DNA of 64,000 bases from UBA10649 sp963793105 (GTDB taxonomy: Bacteria; Actinomycetota; Actinomycetes; S36-B12): the NCBI GenBank assembly GCA_963793105.1, contig CAWBZB010000004.1:992001-1056000 (forward strand). Reading direction: 5' to 3'. A model generated the notes under the pieces. The model did no database searches, was not told the origin of the DNA, and worked only from the letters and a program-made list of their open reading frames with translations. The position numbers were made by a program, and so were the translations under genes. Of this stretch, positions 47,610-56,741 are shown one piece after another (within the stretch, counting starts at the first letter, position 1; each line of letters begins with the position of its first letter).

Positions 47610-48314
47610 CTAGTAGCCGAGGTACGCATGGCGCAACTCCTCGTGCGAGGCGATGTCCGAGGCACTGCCCGCCATCACGACCTGACCGAGATTGAGGACG
47701 ACGCCGGTATGCGCCACCCGCAGGGCGGTGACCGCGTTCTGCTCGACGAGCAGGATCGCGAGGTTCGCCTCGACTGCGAGCCGCTTCACGAGCTCGAGGA
47801 TCTGGGTCACGATCAACGGCGCCAGTCCGAGCGACGGCTCGTCCAGGAGAAGGCACTCGGGCGCGCACATCAGCGCCCGCCCGATCGCCAGTTGCTGGCG
47901 CTCGCCACCGCTCAGGGTGTCCGCGCGCATGCCCCGGCGATCGCCGAGGACCGGGAACAGGTCGAACACCTCGTCCTCCGTCGCGGCCCGTTCCGGACGG
48001 CTGCGCCACATCCCCCCGAGCCGGAGGTTCTCGTCGACGGTCAGCTCGGGGACCGTCGACCGCCCCTCGGGGACGAGGGAGACCCCCATCCGCACGACGT
48101 CCTCGGCCTTCCGACCCGTCAGCACCCGGCCGTCCAGGCTGGCAGTCCCGGAGTCCGGCTTGACCAGCCCGGCCAGCGTGCGCATGAGGGTGGACTTGCC
48201 GGCGCCGTTCGCGCCGATCACCGCGGTGACCTCGCCGCGCGGAACCTCGAGGGACACGTGGGACAGGGCCTGCACGGCGCCGTAGGTGACGGAGAGGTCG
48301 GTGATGGACAGCAT
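47610..48314 (-). CDS. livF: ABC transporter ATP-binding protein LivF-like
   Basis: One of two ATPases of the transporter, 234 residues. Walker A is GANGAGKSTL, the signature is LSGGERQQLAIGRAL and Walker B is LLLDEPSLGLAP, all LivF-typical. Its ATG overlaps the livG stop as TGATG. Confidence 0.95.
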   Translation of the reverse strand: MLSITDLSVTYGAVQALSHVSLEVPRGEVTAVIGANGAGKSTLMRTLAGLVKPDSGTASLDGRVLTGRKAEDVVRMGVSLVPEGRSTVPELTVDENLRLGGMWRSRPERAATEDEVFDLFPVLGDRRGMRADTLSGGERQQLAIGRALMCAPECLLLDEPSLGLAPLIVTQILELVKRLAVEANLAILLVEQNAVTALRVAHTGVVLNLGQVVMAGSASDIASHEELRHAYLGY

Positions 48315-49087
48315 CAGGCCGCCCCCTCCTCGCCGAGATAGGCGGCCAGGACGGCCGGGTCGCTACGCACCTCGTCCGGCGTCCCCGAGGCGATCACCCG
48401 GCCGGCGTCCAGCACCCAGATCAGGTCGCATACCGCCATGACCAGCTCCATGTGGTGCTCGACCAGGAGCACCGTCCGATCCGGAACCCAGCCCCGGATG
48501 AGTCGCTCCAGGTCGTTCATGTCACCCATGCCGATGCCGCCGGCCGGCTCGTCCAGGAGCAGGATCCTCGGGTCGGAGACCAGCGCTCGCGCCATCGCCA
48601 CCTTCTTCTGGACGGGGTACGGCAACTCCCCCGGCAGCCGCGCCGCCTCGTCCGCGATCCCCAGCTGATCCAGGACTGCGAGCGCCTTCACCCGCAAACG
48701 CTCCGTCTCGATGTCGGTCCACGGCATGGCGAACGACTGCGACAGCAGGCCACTGCGCACATGCGAGGATCCGCCGATCATGACGTTCTCGAGGGCACTG
48801 AGCGACGCGAAGAGGCCCACCCCCTGAAGGGTCCGGGAGATCCCCATCTTGGTCAGTCGGTGTGCCCGGATGCGGTGGAGCGCGCGACCCTCGTACTGCA
48901 CTTCGCCTGAGTCAGGCTTGAGGAAGCCGCTGATCACGTTGAACACAGTGGTCTTGCCGGCGCCGTTGGGCCCGATCAGCCCGGTGACCTTGCCCTGCGG
49001 GACGGTGATGCTCACCCCGTCCAGGATCTGCAGGCCGCTCAGCTTCACGCGGATGTCCGTCAAGCGGAGCAAGGCGTCGTCAGACAA
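48314..49087 (-). CDS. livG: ABC transporter ATP-binding protein LivG-like
   Basis: The second ATPase, with Walker A GPNGAGKTTVF and Walker B LLLDEPAGG. The signature region is LPYPVQKKVAMARAL, where GQQRR is more usual. A TTG at 49087 has GGGGAG six bases upstream and gives 257 residues, the family size; the frame extends to an ATG at 49171, which lacks such a site. It is first in the livGFHMJ-hydrolase cluster. Confidence 0.92.
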   Translation of the reverse strand: MSDDALLRLTDIRVKLSGLQILDGVSITVPQGKVTGLIGPNGAGKTTVFNVISGFLKPDSGEVQYEGRALHRIRAHRLTKMGISRTLQGVGLFASLSALENVMIGGSSHVRSGLLSQSFAMPWTDIETERLRVKALAVLDQLGIADEAARLPGELPYPVQKKVAMARALVSDPRILLLDEPAGGIGMGDMNDLERLIRGWVPDRTVLLVEHHMELVMAVCDLIWVLDAGRVIASGTPDEVRSDPAVLAAYLGEEGAA

Positions 49088-49183
49088 GTCATGCTCCCCT
49101 CGGACCGTCACGCGGGCGCGCTGGCGCGGATGCCAATGGGCCAGTGTCGTCCCGAGTGCAGGGGCGGTCAACCGGAACGCAGA

Positions 49184-49226
49184 AAGCGGTGGGCGGCCCG
49201 GGTATGCCCCGGGCCGCCCACCGCTT
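49184..49226 (-). terminator. Terminator after rplA
   Basis: A perfect 19-bp inverted repeat (49184-49202 with 49208-49226) with a 5-base loop lies 17 bp after the rplA stop. It separates the rplKA operon from livG. Confidence 0.92.
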
Positions 49227-49243
49227 CAGCTGACTGGCTCGGA

Positions 49244-49957
49244 CTAGGCGTCGTCCTCCGACAGGAGGTTCTTGACCCGGTTCGGGTCCAGGGGGATGCC
49301 CGGGCCCATCGTCGCCGACATGGTGGCCTTCCGCAGGTACCGGCCCTTCGCTGCCGACGGCTTCAGGCGCATGATCTCGTCGAGCGCGGCGGCGTAGTTC
49401 TCCACGAGCGCCTCCTCGGAGAACGATGCCTTCCCGATCGGGAACGCGAGATTGGAGTGCTTGTCCACGCGGAACTCGATCTTCCCGCCCTTGATCTCGT
49501 TGACGGCCTTGGCGACGTCCATGGTGACGGTGCCGGTCTTCGGGTTCGGCATGAGGCCGCGCGGCCCGAGGACCTTGCCCAGGGTGCCGACCTTGCCCAT
49601 GAGGTCGGGAGTGGCGACGGCGGCGTCGAAGTCCGTCCAGCCGCCCTTGACCTTCTCGATCATGTCGTCGCCGCCCACGAAGTCGGCGCCCGCGGCGCGC
49701 GCCTCGTCAGCCTTCTCGCCGTTGGCGAAGACCAGGACCCGTGCGGTCTTGCCGGTGCCGTGCGGGAGGTTGACGGTGCCGCGCACCATCTGGTCCGCCT
49801 TGCGGGGATCGACCCCGAGGCGCATGGATACCTCGACGGTCTGGTCGAACTTGGCTGCCGTGGTCTCCTTGACCAGGCGAACCGCCGAGAGCGGGGCGTA
49901 CAGCTCGTCGGGGTCGATCTTCTCAACTGCGGCCCGATAGGCCTTGCTGCGCTTCAT
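49244..49957 (-). CDS. rplA: 50S ribosomal protein L1
   Basis: L1 forms the mobile stalk at the E site and autoregulates its operon in other bacteria. The 237 residues start MKRSKAYRAAVEKIDPDELY and include GPRGLMPNPKTGTVTMDVA. It follows rplK by 68 bp. Confidence 0.98.
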   Translation of the reverse strand: MKRSKAYRAAVEKIDPDELYAPLSAVRLVKETTAAKFDQTVEVSMRLGVDPRKADQMVRGTVNLPHGTGKTARVLVFANGEKADEARAAGADFVGGDDMIEKVKGGWTDFDAAVATPDLMGKVGTLGKVLGPRGLMPNPKTGTVTMDVAKAVNEIKGGKIEFRVDKHSNLAFPIGKASFSEEALVENYAAALDEIMRLKPSAAKGRYLRKATMSATMGPGIPLDPNRVKNLLSEDDA

Positions 49958-50025
49958 CTCTGCTCCTTCGCAGGGTGTGGTTGGCGAGCCGCGCTGGCTC
50001 TCCCACGGGGTGGGTCGCTGGTCGT

Positions 50026-50460
50026 TCAGCCGGCGACGGTGATGCCCATCTGACGCGCGGTGCCCTCGATGATCTTCATCGCGGCATCGACGTCGTTGGC
50101 ATTGAGGTCAGGCATCTTGGTCTCGGCGATCTCACGGCACTGTGCCCTGGTGATCGATCCGGCCTTGACCTTGGGGGCGTTGCCCGAACCCTTCTCCAGG
50201 CCGGCGGCCTTGAGGATGAGGCGGGACGCGGGCGGCGTCTTGAGCGTGAAGTCGAACGAGCGGTCTTCGTAGACCGTGATCTCGACCGGGATCACATTGC
50301 CGCGCTGGTTCTCCGTGGCCGCGTTGTAGGCCTTGCAGAACTCCATGATGTTGACGCCGTGCTGGCCCAGTGCAGGGCCGACCGGCGGCGCCGGGTTGGC
50401 TGCCCCGGCCTGGATCTGCAACTTGATCAGGCCGGCAACCTTCTTCGTCTTCGGTGCCAT
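50026..50460 (-). CDS. rplK: 50S ribosomal protein L11
   Basis: L11 forms the GTPase-centre base targeted by thiopeptides. The 144 residues include MAPKTKKVAGLIKLQIQAGA and PPVGPALGQHGVNIMEFCKA with the conserved prolines. It follows nusG by 66 bp. Confidence 0.98.
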   Translation of the reverse strand: MAPKTKKVAGLIKLQIQAGAANPAPPVGPALGQHGVNIMEFCKAYNAATENQRGNVIPVEITVYEDRSFDFTLKTPPASRLILKAAGLEKGSGNAPKVKAGSITRAQCREIAETKMPDLNANDVDAAMKIIEGTARQMGITVAG

Positions 50461-50526
50461 GGTGTGTCGGGTCCTTCGTTGTCGTTGCCCCGGAAGGCGG
50501 CGCCTTCTGGGGGTGGTGCGGTGCTG

Positions 50527-51390
50527 CTAGTTCTTGTGGATCTGGCTGAAGGCCAGCTCCACGGGGGTCTCGCGTCCGAAGATCTCGACGAGGCCGGTGA
50601 CCTTCTGTGCCTCGATGTTGATCTCGGAGACTGTGGCGTGGAGGGTGGCGAAGGGGCCATCGACCACGGTGACGGAGTCGCCGACCGCGAAATCGACCTC
50701 GACCAGTTCGGCGGGGGCAGCTCCACCAGTCGTGGGTGCGCCTCCCGCGGCAGCCGCCTTCTTCTCCGGCGTCGGCGCCAGGATGCTGACGACCTCGTCC
50801 AAGGACAGCGGTGCGGGCTGGTGCCCGTGGCCCACGAAGCCCGTGACCCCGGGGGTGTGCCGGATGGCACCCCACGACTCGTCGGTCAGGTCCATGCGGA
50901 CCAGGACGTAGCCGGGGAACTTGTTCCGGCGGACCAGCTTGCGCACCCCGCTCTTGATCTCGGTGACCTCCTCCATCGGCACCTCGACCTGGAAGATGTA
51001 GTCCTCCATGTTCATGGTGCTGATGCGGGTCTCGATGTTGCCCTTGACCTTGTTCTCGTAGCCGGCGTAGGAGTGGATGACGTACCAGTCGCCGGGCGCG
51101 ATGCGCATCTGCTCGCGGAAGGTGGCGACGGGATCCTCGTCCTCCTCCTCCTCGACGGCCTCGACGGCCTCGACCGTCTCGACGAGGGCCTCCGCCTCCT
51201 CGACGGCCTCGACCTCAGCCTCGGCCTCGACGATCGCCTCGGCGTCCTCGACGGCCTCCTCCGCCTCGATGACCGCCTCCGCGACTTCCTCGGCGGGCAG
51301 CGCGGCGGCAGCGTCCTCGACCGGCTCCGTCACGGCGGGCTGCGTCGCGAACGGGTCGGTCGTGGGGGAGGTGAGGTCCTGGTCGGACAC
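50527..51390 (-). CDS. nusG: Transcription termination/antitermination protein NusG
   Basis: NusG binds RNA polymerase and links it to Rho or ribosomes. The NGN domain starts about residue 98 (DWYVIHSYAGYENKVKGN) and the KOW domain (FAVGDSVTVVDGPFATLHATV) ends the protein. The first 95 residues are a highly acidic Glu/Ala/Val extension with VEAVEE-type repeats, and an Ala/Gly linker of about 20 residues separates NGN from KOW; total 287 residues. It lies 50 bp after secE. Confidence 0.96.
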   Translation of the reverse strand: MSDQDLTSPTTDPFATQPAVTEPVEDAAAALPAEEVAEAVIEAEEAVEDAEAIVEAEAEVEAVEEAEALVETVEAVEAVEEEEDEDPVATFREQMRIAPGDWYVIHSYAGYENKVKGNIETRISTMNMEDYIFQVEVPMEEVTEIKSGVRKLVRRNKFPGYVLVRMDLTDESWGAIRHTPGVTGFVGHGHQPAPLSLDEVVSILAPTPEKKAAAAGGAPTTGGAAPAELVEVDFAVGDSVTVVDGPFATLHATVSEINIEAQKVTGLVEIFGRETPVELAFSQIHKN

Positions 51391-51440
51391 GGTGGTCTAT
51401 CTCCTTGGGTCGAGAGCGGGGAAGCGTGGGCGGGGTGGAG

Positions 51441-51698
51441 TCATCCGAAGATGAACAGCACTCCCCTGGTGAAGACGTAGTCGAAGGCCGCGATGATCCC
51501 GGCCATCACGAGGACGAAGAAGACCACGACGGTGGTGTAGGCGATCAGTTCCTTGCGCGTCGGCCAGATGACCTTGCGGAGCTCTGCGACGACCTGGCGG
51601 ATGAACAGGGCCAGACGGGAGAACACGTTGCCCTGGGCCTGGTCCTTGGGACCACGGCCGTCCGACCCACGGTCGGGCAGGGCGTCGGTGTCGGTCAT
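51441..51698 (-). CDS. secE: Protein translocase subunit SecE
   Basis: This is a single-helix SecE of 85 residues (MTDTDALPDRG at 51698). The conserved amphipathic segment QVVAELRKVIWPTRKEL precedes the membrane helix TTVVVFFVLVMAGIIAAFDYV. It lies between tRNA-Trp and nusG, the classic order. Confidence 0.96.
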   Translation of the reverse strand: MTDTDALPDRGSDGRGPKDQAQGNVFSRLALFIRQVVAELRKVIWPTRKELIAYTTVVVFFVLVMAGIIAAFDYVFTRGVLFIFG

Positions 51699-51763
51699 GC
51701 CGTCCAACCTCTCTGTGCCGGCTCGCGGGCGGCTCCCGCAAGCGGATCTTCGTCGTTCCTTCG

Positions 51764-51836
51764 CAGGGCCGGAGGGACTTGAACCCCCAACCGCCGGTTT
51801 TGGAGACCGGTGCTCTACCAATTGAGCTACGACCCT
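51764..51836 (-). tRNA. tRNA-Trp (CCA)
   Basis: A 73-nt tRNA starting AGGGTCGTAGCTC folds with a seven-pair acceptor stem (one G-U pair). The anticodon loop CTCCAAA gives CCA. No CCA end is encoded. It lies directly upstream of secE. Confidence 0.96.
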
Positions 51837-51899
51837 TCGGAGCCGTGGCCCCGACGACGCGTCGGAGGGCAGGCTGCCGCCGACCTCTTTCGCGAGGGG

Positions 51900-51930
51900 A
51901 GTCTACGGGCCGCCCCTCAGCGGGGTCCAA
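51900..51930 (-). promoter_or_regulatory. Promoter of tRNA-Trp-secE-nusG
   Basis: TTGGAC (51925-51930) and TAGACT (51900-51905) on the minus strand are 19 bp apart. Transcription would start near 51893, 57 nt before the tRNA. Confidence 0.5.
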
Positions 51931-51985
51931 TCCGGCCTTCCGCCGTGGGTGCCACGGGTCACCGACGGGCTGCAAGGATGGGCCC

Positions 51986-53188
51986 ATGAGTGCACGCATC
52001 TCCGACCGGATCGCCGCCATCACCGAGTCCGCCACCCTGGCCGTCGACGCGAAGGCCAAGGCCTTGAAGGCCGCCGGTCGACCGGTTATCGGATTCGGCG
52101 CCGGTGAACCCGACTTCCCCACGCCGGGATACATCGTTGACGCGGCCGTCGCCGCCTGCGCCGAACCCCGCTGGCACCGCTACACGCCCGCCGGGGGCCT
52201 GCCCGAGCTGAAGGAGGCCATCGCCGTCAAGACGGCCCGCGACTCCGGGCTCACCGTGGCCGCGAGCCAGGTGCTCGTCACCAACGGCGGCAAGCAGGCG
52301 CTCTACAACGCCTTCGCGACCCTGCTCGACCCCGGCGACGAGGTGCTCCTCCCCGCGCCCTACTGGACCACCTACCCCGAGTCGATCCGGCTGGCCGGCG
52401 GCGTCCCCGTCGACGTGGTGACCGACGAGACGTCCGGCTACCGAGCCACCGTCGAGCAGCTCGAGGCAGCCCGCACCGACCGGACGAAGCTGCTGGTGTT
52501 CGTCTCGCCGTCGAACCCGACCGGTGCGGTCTACTCCCCAGCCGAGGTCCGGGCGATCGGCGAATGGGCCGTCGAGCACGGTCTCTGGGTCGTGACCGAC
52601 GAGATCTACGAGCACCTGGTCTACGGGGACGCGCAGTTCTCGTCCATGCCCGTGCTGGTCCCCGAGCTTGCGGATCGTTGCGTCGTGGTGAACGGCGTCG
52701 CCAAGACCTACGCCATGACGGGGTGGCGCGTCGGCTGGATGATCGGGCCGGCGGATGTCGTCAAGGCGGCCACCAACCTGCAGTCGCATGCGACCTCCAA
52801 CGTGGCCAACGTGTCCCAGGTCGCCGCGCTCGCGGCAGTGAGCGGGGACCTGACGGCGGTCGAGGAGATGCGCGCCGCCTTCGACCGGCGGCGCCACCTC
52901 ATCGTGGGCATGCTGGATGCCATCCCCGGCGTCGCGTGCCCCACGCCGGAGGGGGCCTTCTACGTCTACCCGTCCGTCAAGGCACTGGTGGGGCGCACGA
53001 TCCGCGGCACCTCGATCGGATCGTCGGCAGAGCTGGCGGGGGTGATCCTCGACGAGGCCGAGGTTGCCGTCGTCCCGGGCGAGGCCTTCGGCACCCCCGG
53101 ATACCTGCGCCTGTCGTATGCCACGTCCGACTCGGACATCAGCGAAGGCGTCGCCCGGATGGCCGCGCTCCTGTCCGAGGCCCAGTAG
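51986..53188 (+). CDS. aspC: Pyridoxal-phosphate-dependent aminotransferase (aspartate aminotransferase type)
   Basis: This is a fold-type I class I/II aminotransferase of 400 residues, probably aspartate transaminase. The ATG at 51986 has AAGGA upstream. The substrate loop FGAGEPDFPTP, the SPSNPTGAVYS block and the PLP lysine in VVVNGVAKTYAMTGWRVGW are present. It is divergent from tRNA-Trp and convergent with murB (12 bp apart). Confidence 0.9.
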   Translation: MSARISDRIAAITESATLAVDAKAKALKAAGRPVIGFGAGEPDFPTPGYIVDAAVAACAEPRWHRYTPAGGLPELKEAIAVKTARDSGLTVAASQVLVTNGGKQALYNAFATLLDPGDEVLLPAPYWTTYPESIRLAGGVPVDVVTDETSGYRATVEQLEAARTDRTKLLVFVSPSNPTGAVYSPAEVRAIGEWAVEHGLWVVTDEIYEHLVYGDAQFSSMPVLVPELADRCVVVNGVAKTYAMTGWRVGWMIGPADVVKAATNLQSHATSNVANVSQVAALAAVSGDLTAVEEMRAAFDRRRHLIVGMLDAIPGVACPTPEGAFYVYPSVKALVGRTIRGTSIGSSAELAGVILDEAEVAVVPGEAFGTPGYLRLSYATSDSDISEGVARMAALLSEAQ

Positions 53189-53200
53189 CCCGACCGCCGG

Positions 53201-54232
53201 TCAGAGCGAGCAGCCGACGGTGCGCACCTCGGCCTGCAGGACGATGCCGAACTCGTCGGCGACCCGGTCCCGGATGGTGCGGGCGAGCGCGAGGACGTCC
53301 TCGGCCGACGCATCACCGCGATTGGTCAGCGCCAGGGTGTGCTTGCTCGAGATGGCGGCCCGGGCACCCGGCGAGAGCGCGAACCCCCGGGAGACACCGG
53401 CGTTCTCGATCAGCCACGCAGCGCTGAGCTTCACGCCGTCCTCGGCCGGGTAGCGCGGGCACGCATCCGGTACGACAGCCGCCCGCTGGGCACTGACCAC
53501 CGGGTTGGTGAAGAAGGATCCCGCGCTCCAGGTGTCAGGGTCGGCGTCGTCGAGCACCATGCCCTTGCCGGATCGCAGGATGAGCACCTCGGACCGGATC
53601 TCCGGCACGCCCGCCTCGTCGCCGACCTCGACGCCCAGGGCCCGGGCCAGCTCGGCGTAGCGGACCGCACTCCTCCCCCGCGTTCCCAGGCGCACAGTGA
53701 TCGCGAGGACGACCCAGCGTTCCGGATCGCGCTTGAAGTCGCTGGTGCGGTAGCCGAAGCCGCAGTCGAGAGCGGGACGGTCGACGACCATCCCGGTGCG
53801 CCGATCCAGTGCGCGGACCGAGGTGATGACCTGCGAGACATCCTGACCGTAGGCCCCGACGTTCTGGATCGGCGTGGCCCCCGTGCGCCCGGGGATGCCG
53901 GACAGGGCCTCGATCCCGTTCCACCCCTGCTCGACGGCCAGGGCCACCACGCCGTCCCACGGCTCCCCTGATGCCACCACGAGCTCGACGGATCCGTCCT
54001 GCTCGTTCACCTCGATGCCACGCGTCGCGACCTCCACCACGACCCCGGGGAAGCCCTGATCCGACACCAGGAGATTGCTCCCGCCGCCGAGGACCAGAAC
54101 GGGGACACTGTCGAGATCGGACCGCCGGACGGCCTCGACCAGCGCGGACTCGGATTCGGCGACCAGCCACGACTCCGCGGATCCGCCGACGCGGAGCGTG
54201 GTGTGCTCGGCGAGTCTTCGGCGGATCGTCAC
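53201..54232 (-). CDS. murB: UDP-N-acetylmuramate dehydrogenase
   Basis: MurB reduces enolpyruvyl-UDP-GlcNAc to UDP-MurNAc in peptidoglycan synthesis. The 343-residue FAD protein starts with GTG (TTLRVGGSAESWLVA) and contains LGGGSNLLVSDQGF, GIPGRTGATPIQNVGAYG and FTNPVVS. It follows the two hydratase genes, as in many actinobacteria. Confidence 0.96.
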   Translation of the reverse strand: MTIRRRLAEHTTLRVGGSAESWLVAESESALVEAVRRSDLDSVPVLVLGGGSNLLVSDQGFPGVVVEVATRGIEVNEQDGSVELVVASGEPWDGVVALAVEQGWNGIEALSGIPGRTGATPIQNVGAYGQDVSQVITSVRALDRRTGMVVDRPALDCGFGYRTSDFKRDPERWVVLAITVRLGTRGRSAVRYAELARALGVEVGDEAGVPEIRSEVLILRSGKGMVLDDADPDTWSAGSFFTNPVVSAQRAAVVPDACPRYPAEDGVKLSAAWLIENAGVSRGFALSPGARAAISSKHTLALTNRGDASAEDVLALARTIRDRVADEFGIVLQAEVRTVGCSL

Positions 54233-54241
54233 GGCGCCACC

Positions 54242-54670
54242 CTAGGCGAGGCGGACGACGGCCTGGGCCTTCCCCAGGACGGTCACGTCCTGGCACTTCA
54301 CGGTGAGGGTCACAACCGCGGTGGAGTCGTCGTTCTTGGCCGATACCTTCGCGGACACCTCGACCGTCGCGCCCACCCCGTCGTCCGGGACGACCACCGG
54401 ACGCGTGAACCGCACGCCGTACGACACCAGGGCCCCGGGATCGCCCAACCAGTCGGTGACGACGCGGCCGCCGAGCGCCATCGTCAGCATGCCGTGGGCG
54501 ATCACGTTGGGAAGGCCCACCTCGGTGGCCACCCGCTCGTTCCAGTGGATGACGTTGAAGTCGCCGGACGCACCCGCGTACCGCACGAGCGCCGCTCGGT
54601 CCAGGTGGAAGGTCTGGCACGGCAGCTCCGAGCCGACCTCCACGTCGGCCCAGCGGACCAGTGCGGCCAT
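54242..54670 (-). CDS. MaoC-type (R)-hydratase, HadB-like
   Basis: A 142-residue hotdog-fold protein with the hydratase motif YAGASGDFNVIHWNE (catalytic Asp/His) and AHGMLTMAL. Related mycobacterial HadB dehydrates 3-hydroxyacyl-ACP in fatty-acid elongation. Here it lies two bases after its HadA-like partner, so a heterodimeric FAS-II dehydratase is likely. Confidence 0.85.
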   Translation of the reverse strand: MAALVRWADVEVGSELPCQTFHLDRAALVRYAGASGDFNVIHWNERVATEVGLPNVIAHGMLTMALGGRVVTDWLGDPGALVSYGVRFTRPVVVPDDGVGATVEVSAKVSAKNDDSTAVVTLTVKCQDVTVLGKAQAVVRLA

Positions 54671-54672
54671 GG

Positions 54673-55125
54673 CTACTCCTCCTCCGGCCCGCGGGAGACC
54701 AGAAGGGACGTGGTGGTGACCACCTGCTCGCCGGCCACCGTCGAGATGTCACCGCGGATCGTGATCATGTCGTTCCCGGCCATCGAGCGGATGGCCTCGA
54801 TGGTCACGGTGACGACGAGCTCGTCGCCGGCCACGATCGGACGGGTGTACTCGAAACGCTGCTCGCCGTGGACGACCCGCGTGTAGTCCAGCCCCAGCTC
54901 CGGGTCATCGATCACGGCGCCGCTGGCCTTCATGGACAGGATCACGCCGAACGTCGCAGGCGCGACCACGTCCGCGTACCCGAGCTCCGCAGCCGCCCCG
55001 GGGTCGTGGAACACCGGCCGGTCGTCGCCGATCGCGGTCGCGAACTCGCGCACCTTCTCGCGACCGACGAGGTACGACGGTCCCGCCGGGTACACGCGGC
55101 CGACGAACTCCGGGTTGAGTGCCAT
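54673..55125 (-). CDS. MaoC dehydratase N-terminal-domain protein, HadA-like
   Basis: A 150-residue hotdog protein starting MALNPEFVGRVYPAGPSYLV. It lacks the full catalytic motif and resembles the HadA scaffold subunit that pairs with HadB. It follows rpmG by 23 bp. Confidence 0.82.
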   Translation of the reverse strand: MALNPEFVGRVYPAGPSYLVGREKVREFATAIGDDRPVFHDPGAAAELGYADVVAPATFGVILSMKASGAVIDDPELGLDYTRVVHGEQRFEYTRPIVAGDELVVTVTIEAIRSMAGNDMITIRGDISTVAGEQVVTTTSLLVSRGPEEE

Positions 55126-55148
55126 CTGCTCGCGCCGTCGGGCGGTGG

Positions 55149-55316
55149 TTAGCGGGTTTCCTTGTGGTTCGTGTGCTTGCCGCAGTTGGGGCAGAACTTC
55201 TTCGCCTCGAGCCGGTCAGGGTCGTTGCGACGGTTCTTCTTGGTGATGTAGTTGCGGTGCTTGCAGTCCTCGCACGCCATCGTGATCTTGGGGCGAATGT
55301 CCGTAGCCTTGCCCAT
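55149..55316 (-). CDS. rpmG: 50S ribosomal protein L33, zinc-binding form
   Basis: A 55-residue L33 (MGKATDIRPKITMACEDC) with Cys15-x2-Cys18 and Cys42-x2-Cys45 zinc ligands. The frame continues upstream, but the family start is at 55316. It lies between tRNA-Met and the hydratases. Confidence 0.96.
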   Translation of the reverse strand: MGKATDIRPKITMACEDCKHRNYITKKNRRNDPDRLEAKKFCPNCGKHTNHKETR

Positions 55317-55400
55317 GGTCTTCCTCTTCCGTGTGGTCCTCCCAGCAGGGGAGCCTGCCGAGCGCGATGGTGCCGGGTCGTGCGGGGTCGTGCGATCGAG

Positions 55401-55473
55401 TAGCGGAGGCCGGACTTGAACCGGCGACACAGCGATTATGAGCCGCTTGCTCTACCAACTGAGCTACCCCGCC
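55401..55473 (-). tRNA. tRNA-Met (CAU)
   Basis: A 73-nt tRNA starting GGCGGGGTAGCTC. The anticodon loop CTCATAA gives CAU; two G-U pairs occur in the acceptor stem. The D-arm and acceptor pattern fits an elongator. No CCA is encoded. Confidence 0.93.
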
Positions 55474-55500
55474 ATCAATGGGACAGCTTTCGCCCCATCG

Positions 55501-55572
55501 AGCCCCTTCCGGGAATCGGACCCGGTACCTCGCCCTTACCAAGGGAGCGCTCTGCCAATGAGCTAAAGGGGC
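55501..55572 (-). tRNA. tRNA-Thr (GGU)
   Basis: A 72-nt tRNA starting GCCCCTTTAGCTC with perfect seven-pair acceptor stem and anticodon GGU in the loop CTTGGTAA. It lies 27 bp upstream of tRNA-Met, and the two may be cotranscribed. Confidence 0.94.
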
Positions 55573-55627
55573 GGAAAGCCACGCAAGCGTACACAGGCAC
55601 TCGGGGCGGGGAGAAATCGAGGGCCGA

Positions 55628-56605
55628 CTAGCGCTCCGGCCGTCGATCCCTGAGCAGACGCAGTCCCGCTCCCAGCATGAGCAGGCCCAGGACCAGGCTG
55701 CCCGCGGCGGCCACCAGGCCCTCCGTGTACTCGATCAGCAACTCGGAGCCACCGATGATCACCCCGGCCACGCCGCCGACGAGGAGCGGCCACTGCCGGG
55801 CCCAGGCGTAGACGCCCATGAGCACCAGCCCTCCCAGCAACAGCACGGTCGGCGCGAGCCATTCGCCTGCGTCCAACGCCCGCAGACTCTGCAGGCCGAT
55901 ACCCATCGCGATCAGGCCGGCGAACTGCCCCACGAGGCGCTCGGTGAACACCCCGCGCAGGCTCAGCCCCACCCAGCCGGCGCCTACCGCCCCCACCAGC
56001 AGCATCGCGGCGACCGGATCGTGGTCGCTGGTCCCCTGAACGAGGGAGGTGACCGTCCAGCCCAACGCGAAGGTGGTCAGGAACGTCGCGAGGGACATCG
56101 CGATCAGTCCGAGCGCCGAGCGGCTGCGCAGGTAGCCCAGCGCCGCGACCACCAGGGCGCCCGCCGACGAGCACAGGAGCATCACAGGCTGGCTCCAGGC
56201 CGCGGTCGCGTCCCCGATCACGGGGTCGAGGGCCGTCCACAGCGCCCCGGCCGTCAGTACTGCAGCGGCCGTCAGCAGTGACGATGCCAGACGGCGCCCC
56301 AGGTCGTCGCGCACGCGCCCGGCGAGCACCCAGCCGGCGGCGAAGAGGACCGCTGCAGCGCCCCCGATGACGACCGGGCGGCCGACCACCCCGAGCGGCT
56401 CCCACACCTGGGCCACGATGAAGGACGCGGAGACGATGACGACTCCGCCGCCGACGTAGCTGAGGATCTCGGAGACGATCCGCCGCCGGCTCTGCGTCCG
56501 AGCCGTCCCTGCCCGCTCGAGAGCGGACTGCACCGCCTGCGCCTGCTCCGCCGTGATGGTGCCGCCCTCGACCAGCGGAACCAGTGCTTCCTCGGTGCGG
56601 ATCAT
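55628..56605 (-). CDS. DUF2157-type integral membrane protein
   Basis: A 325-residue protein with a short soluble N-terminus (MIRTEEALVPLVEGGTITAE) and about ten hydrophobic segments, resembling DUF2157. The ATG at 56605 has GGAGGT upstream, which decides the start. Function is unknown. Confidence 0.75.
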   Translation of the reverse strand: MIRTEEALVPLVEGGTITAEQAQAVQSALERAGTARTQSRRRIVSEILSYVGGGVVIVSASFIVAQVWEPLGVVGRPVVIGGAAAVLFAAGWVLAGRVRDDLGRRLASSLLTAAAVLTAGALWTALDPVIGDATAAWSQPVMLLCSSAGALVVAALGYLRSRSALGLIAMSLATFLTTFALGWTVTSLVQGTSDHDPVAAMLLVGAVGAGWVGLSLRGVFTERLVGQFAGLIAMGIGLQSLRALDAGEWLAPTVLLLGGLVLMGVYAWARQWPLLVGGVAGVIIGGSELLIEYTEGLVAAAGSLVLGLLMLGAGLRLLRDRRPER

Positions 56606-56741
56606 GGCCCACCTCCGGATGGTGACCGCGGTCCGCCGGAGCGGACCCGCTCCTGCCTCCAGTGTGCGCCGCCCGCCTGCATGAGGGAACCCGACGAGGG
56701 CCGGGAATGCGGTCGGCCCCCGGAACGGGTTGACTGACCCC

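Noticed and set aside
42059..49226. Horizontal island between rplA and rplJ
   Set aside because: No integrase, insertion sequence, tRNA target or visible base-composition change; the block looks native.
55401..55572. An integration site at the tRNA-Met/tRNA-Thr pair
   Set aside because: No partial tRNA copy or phage gene nearby.
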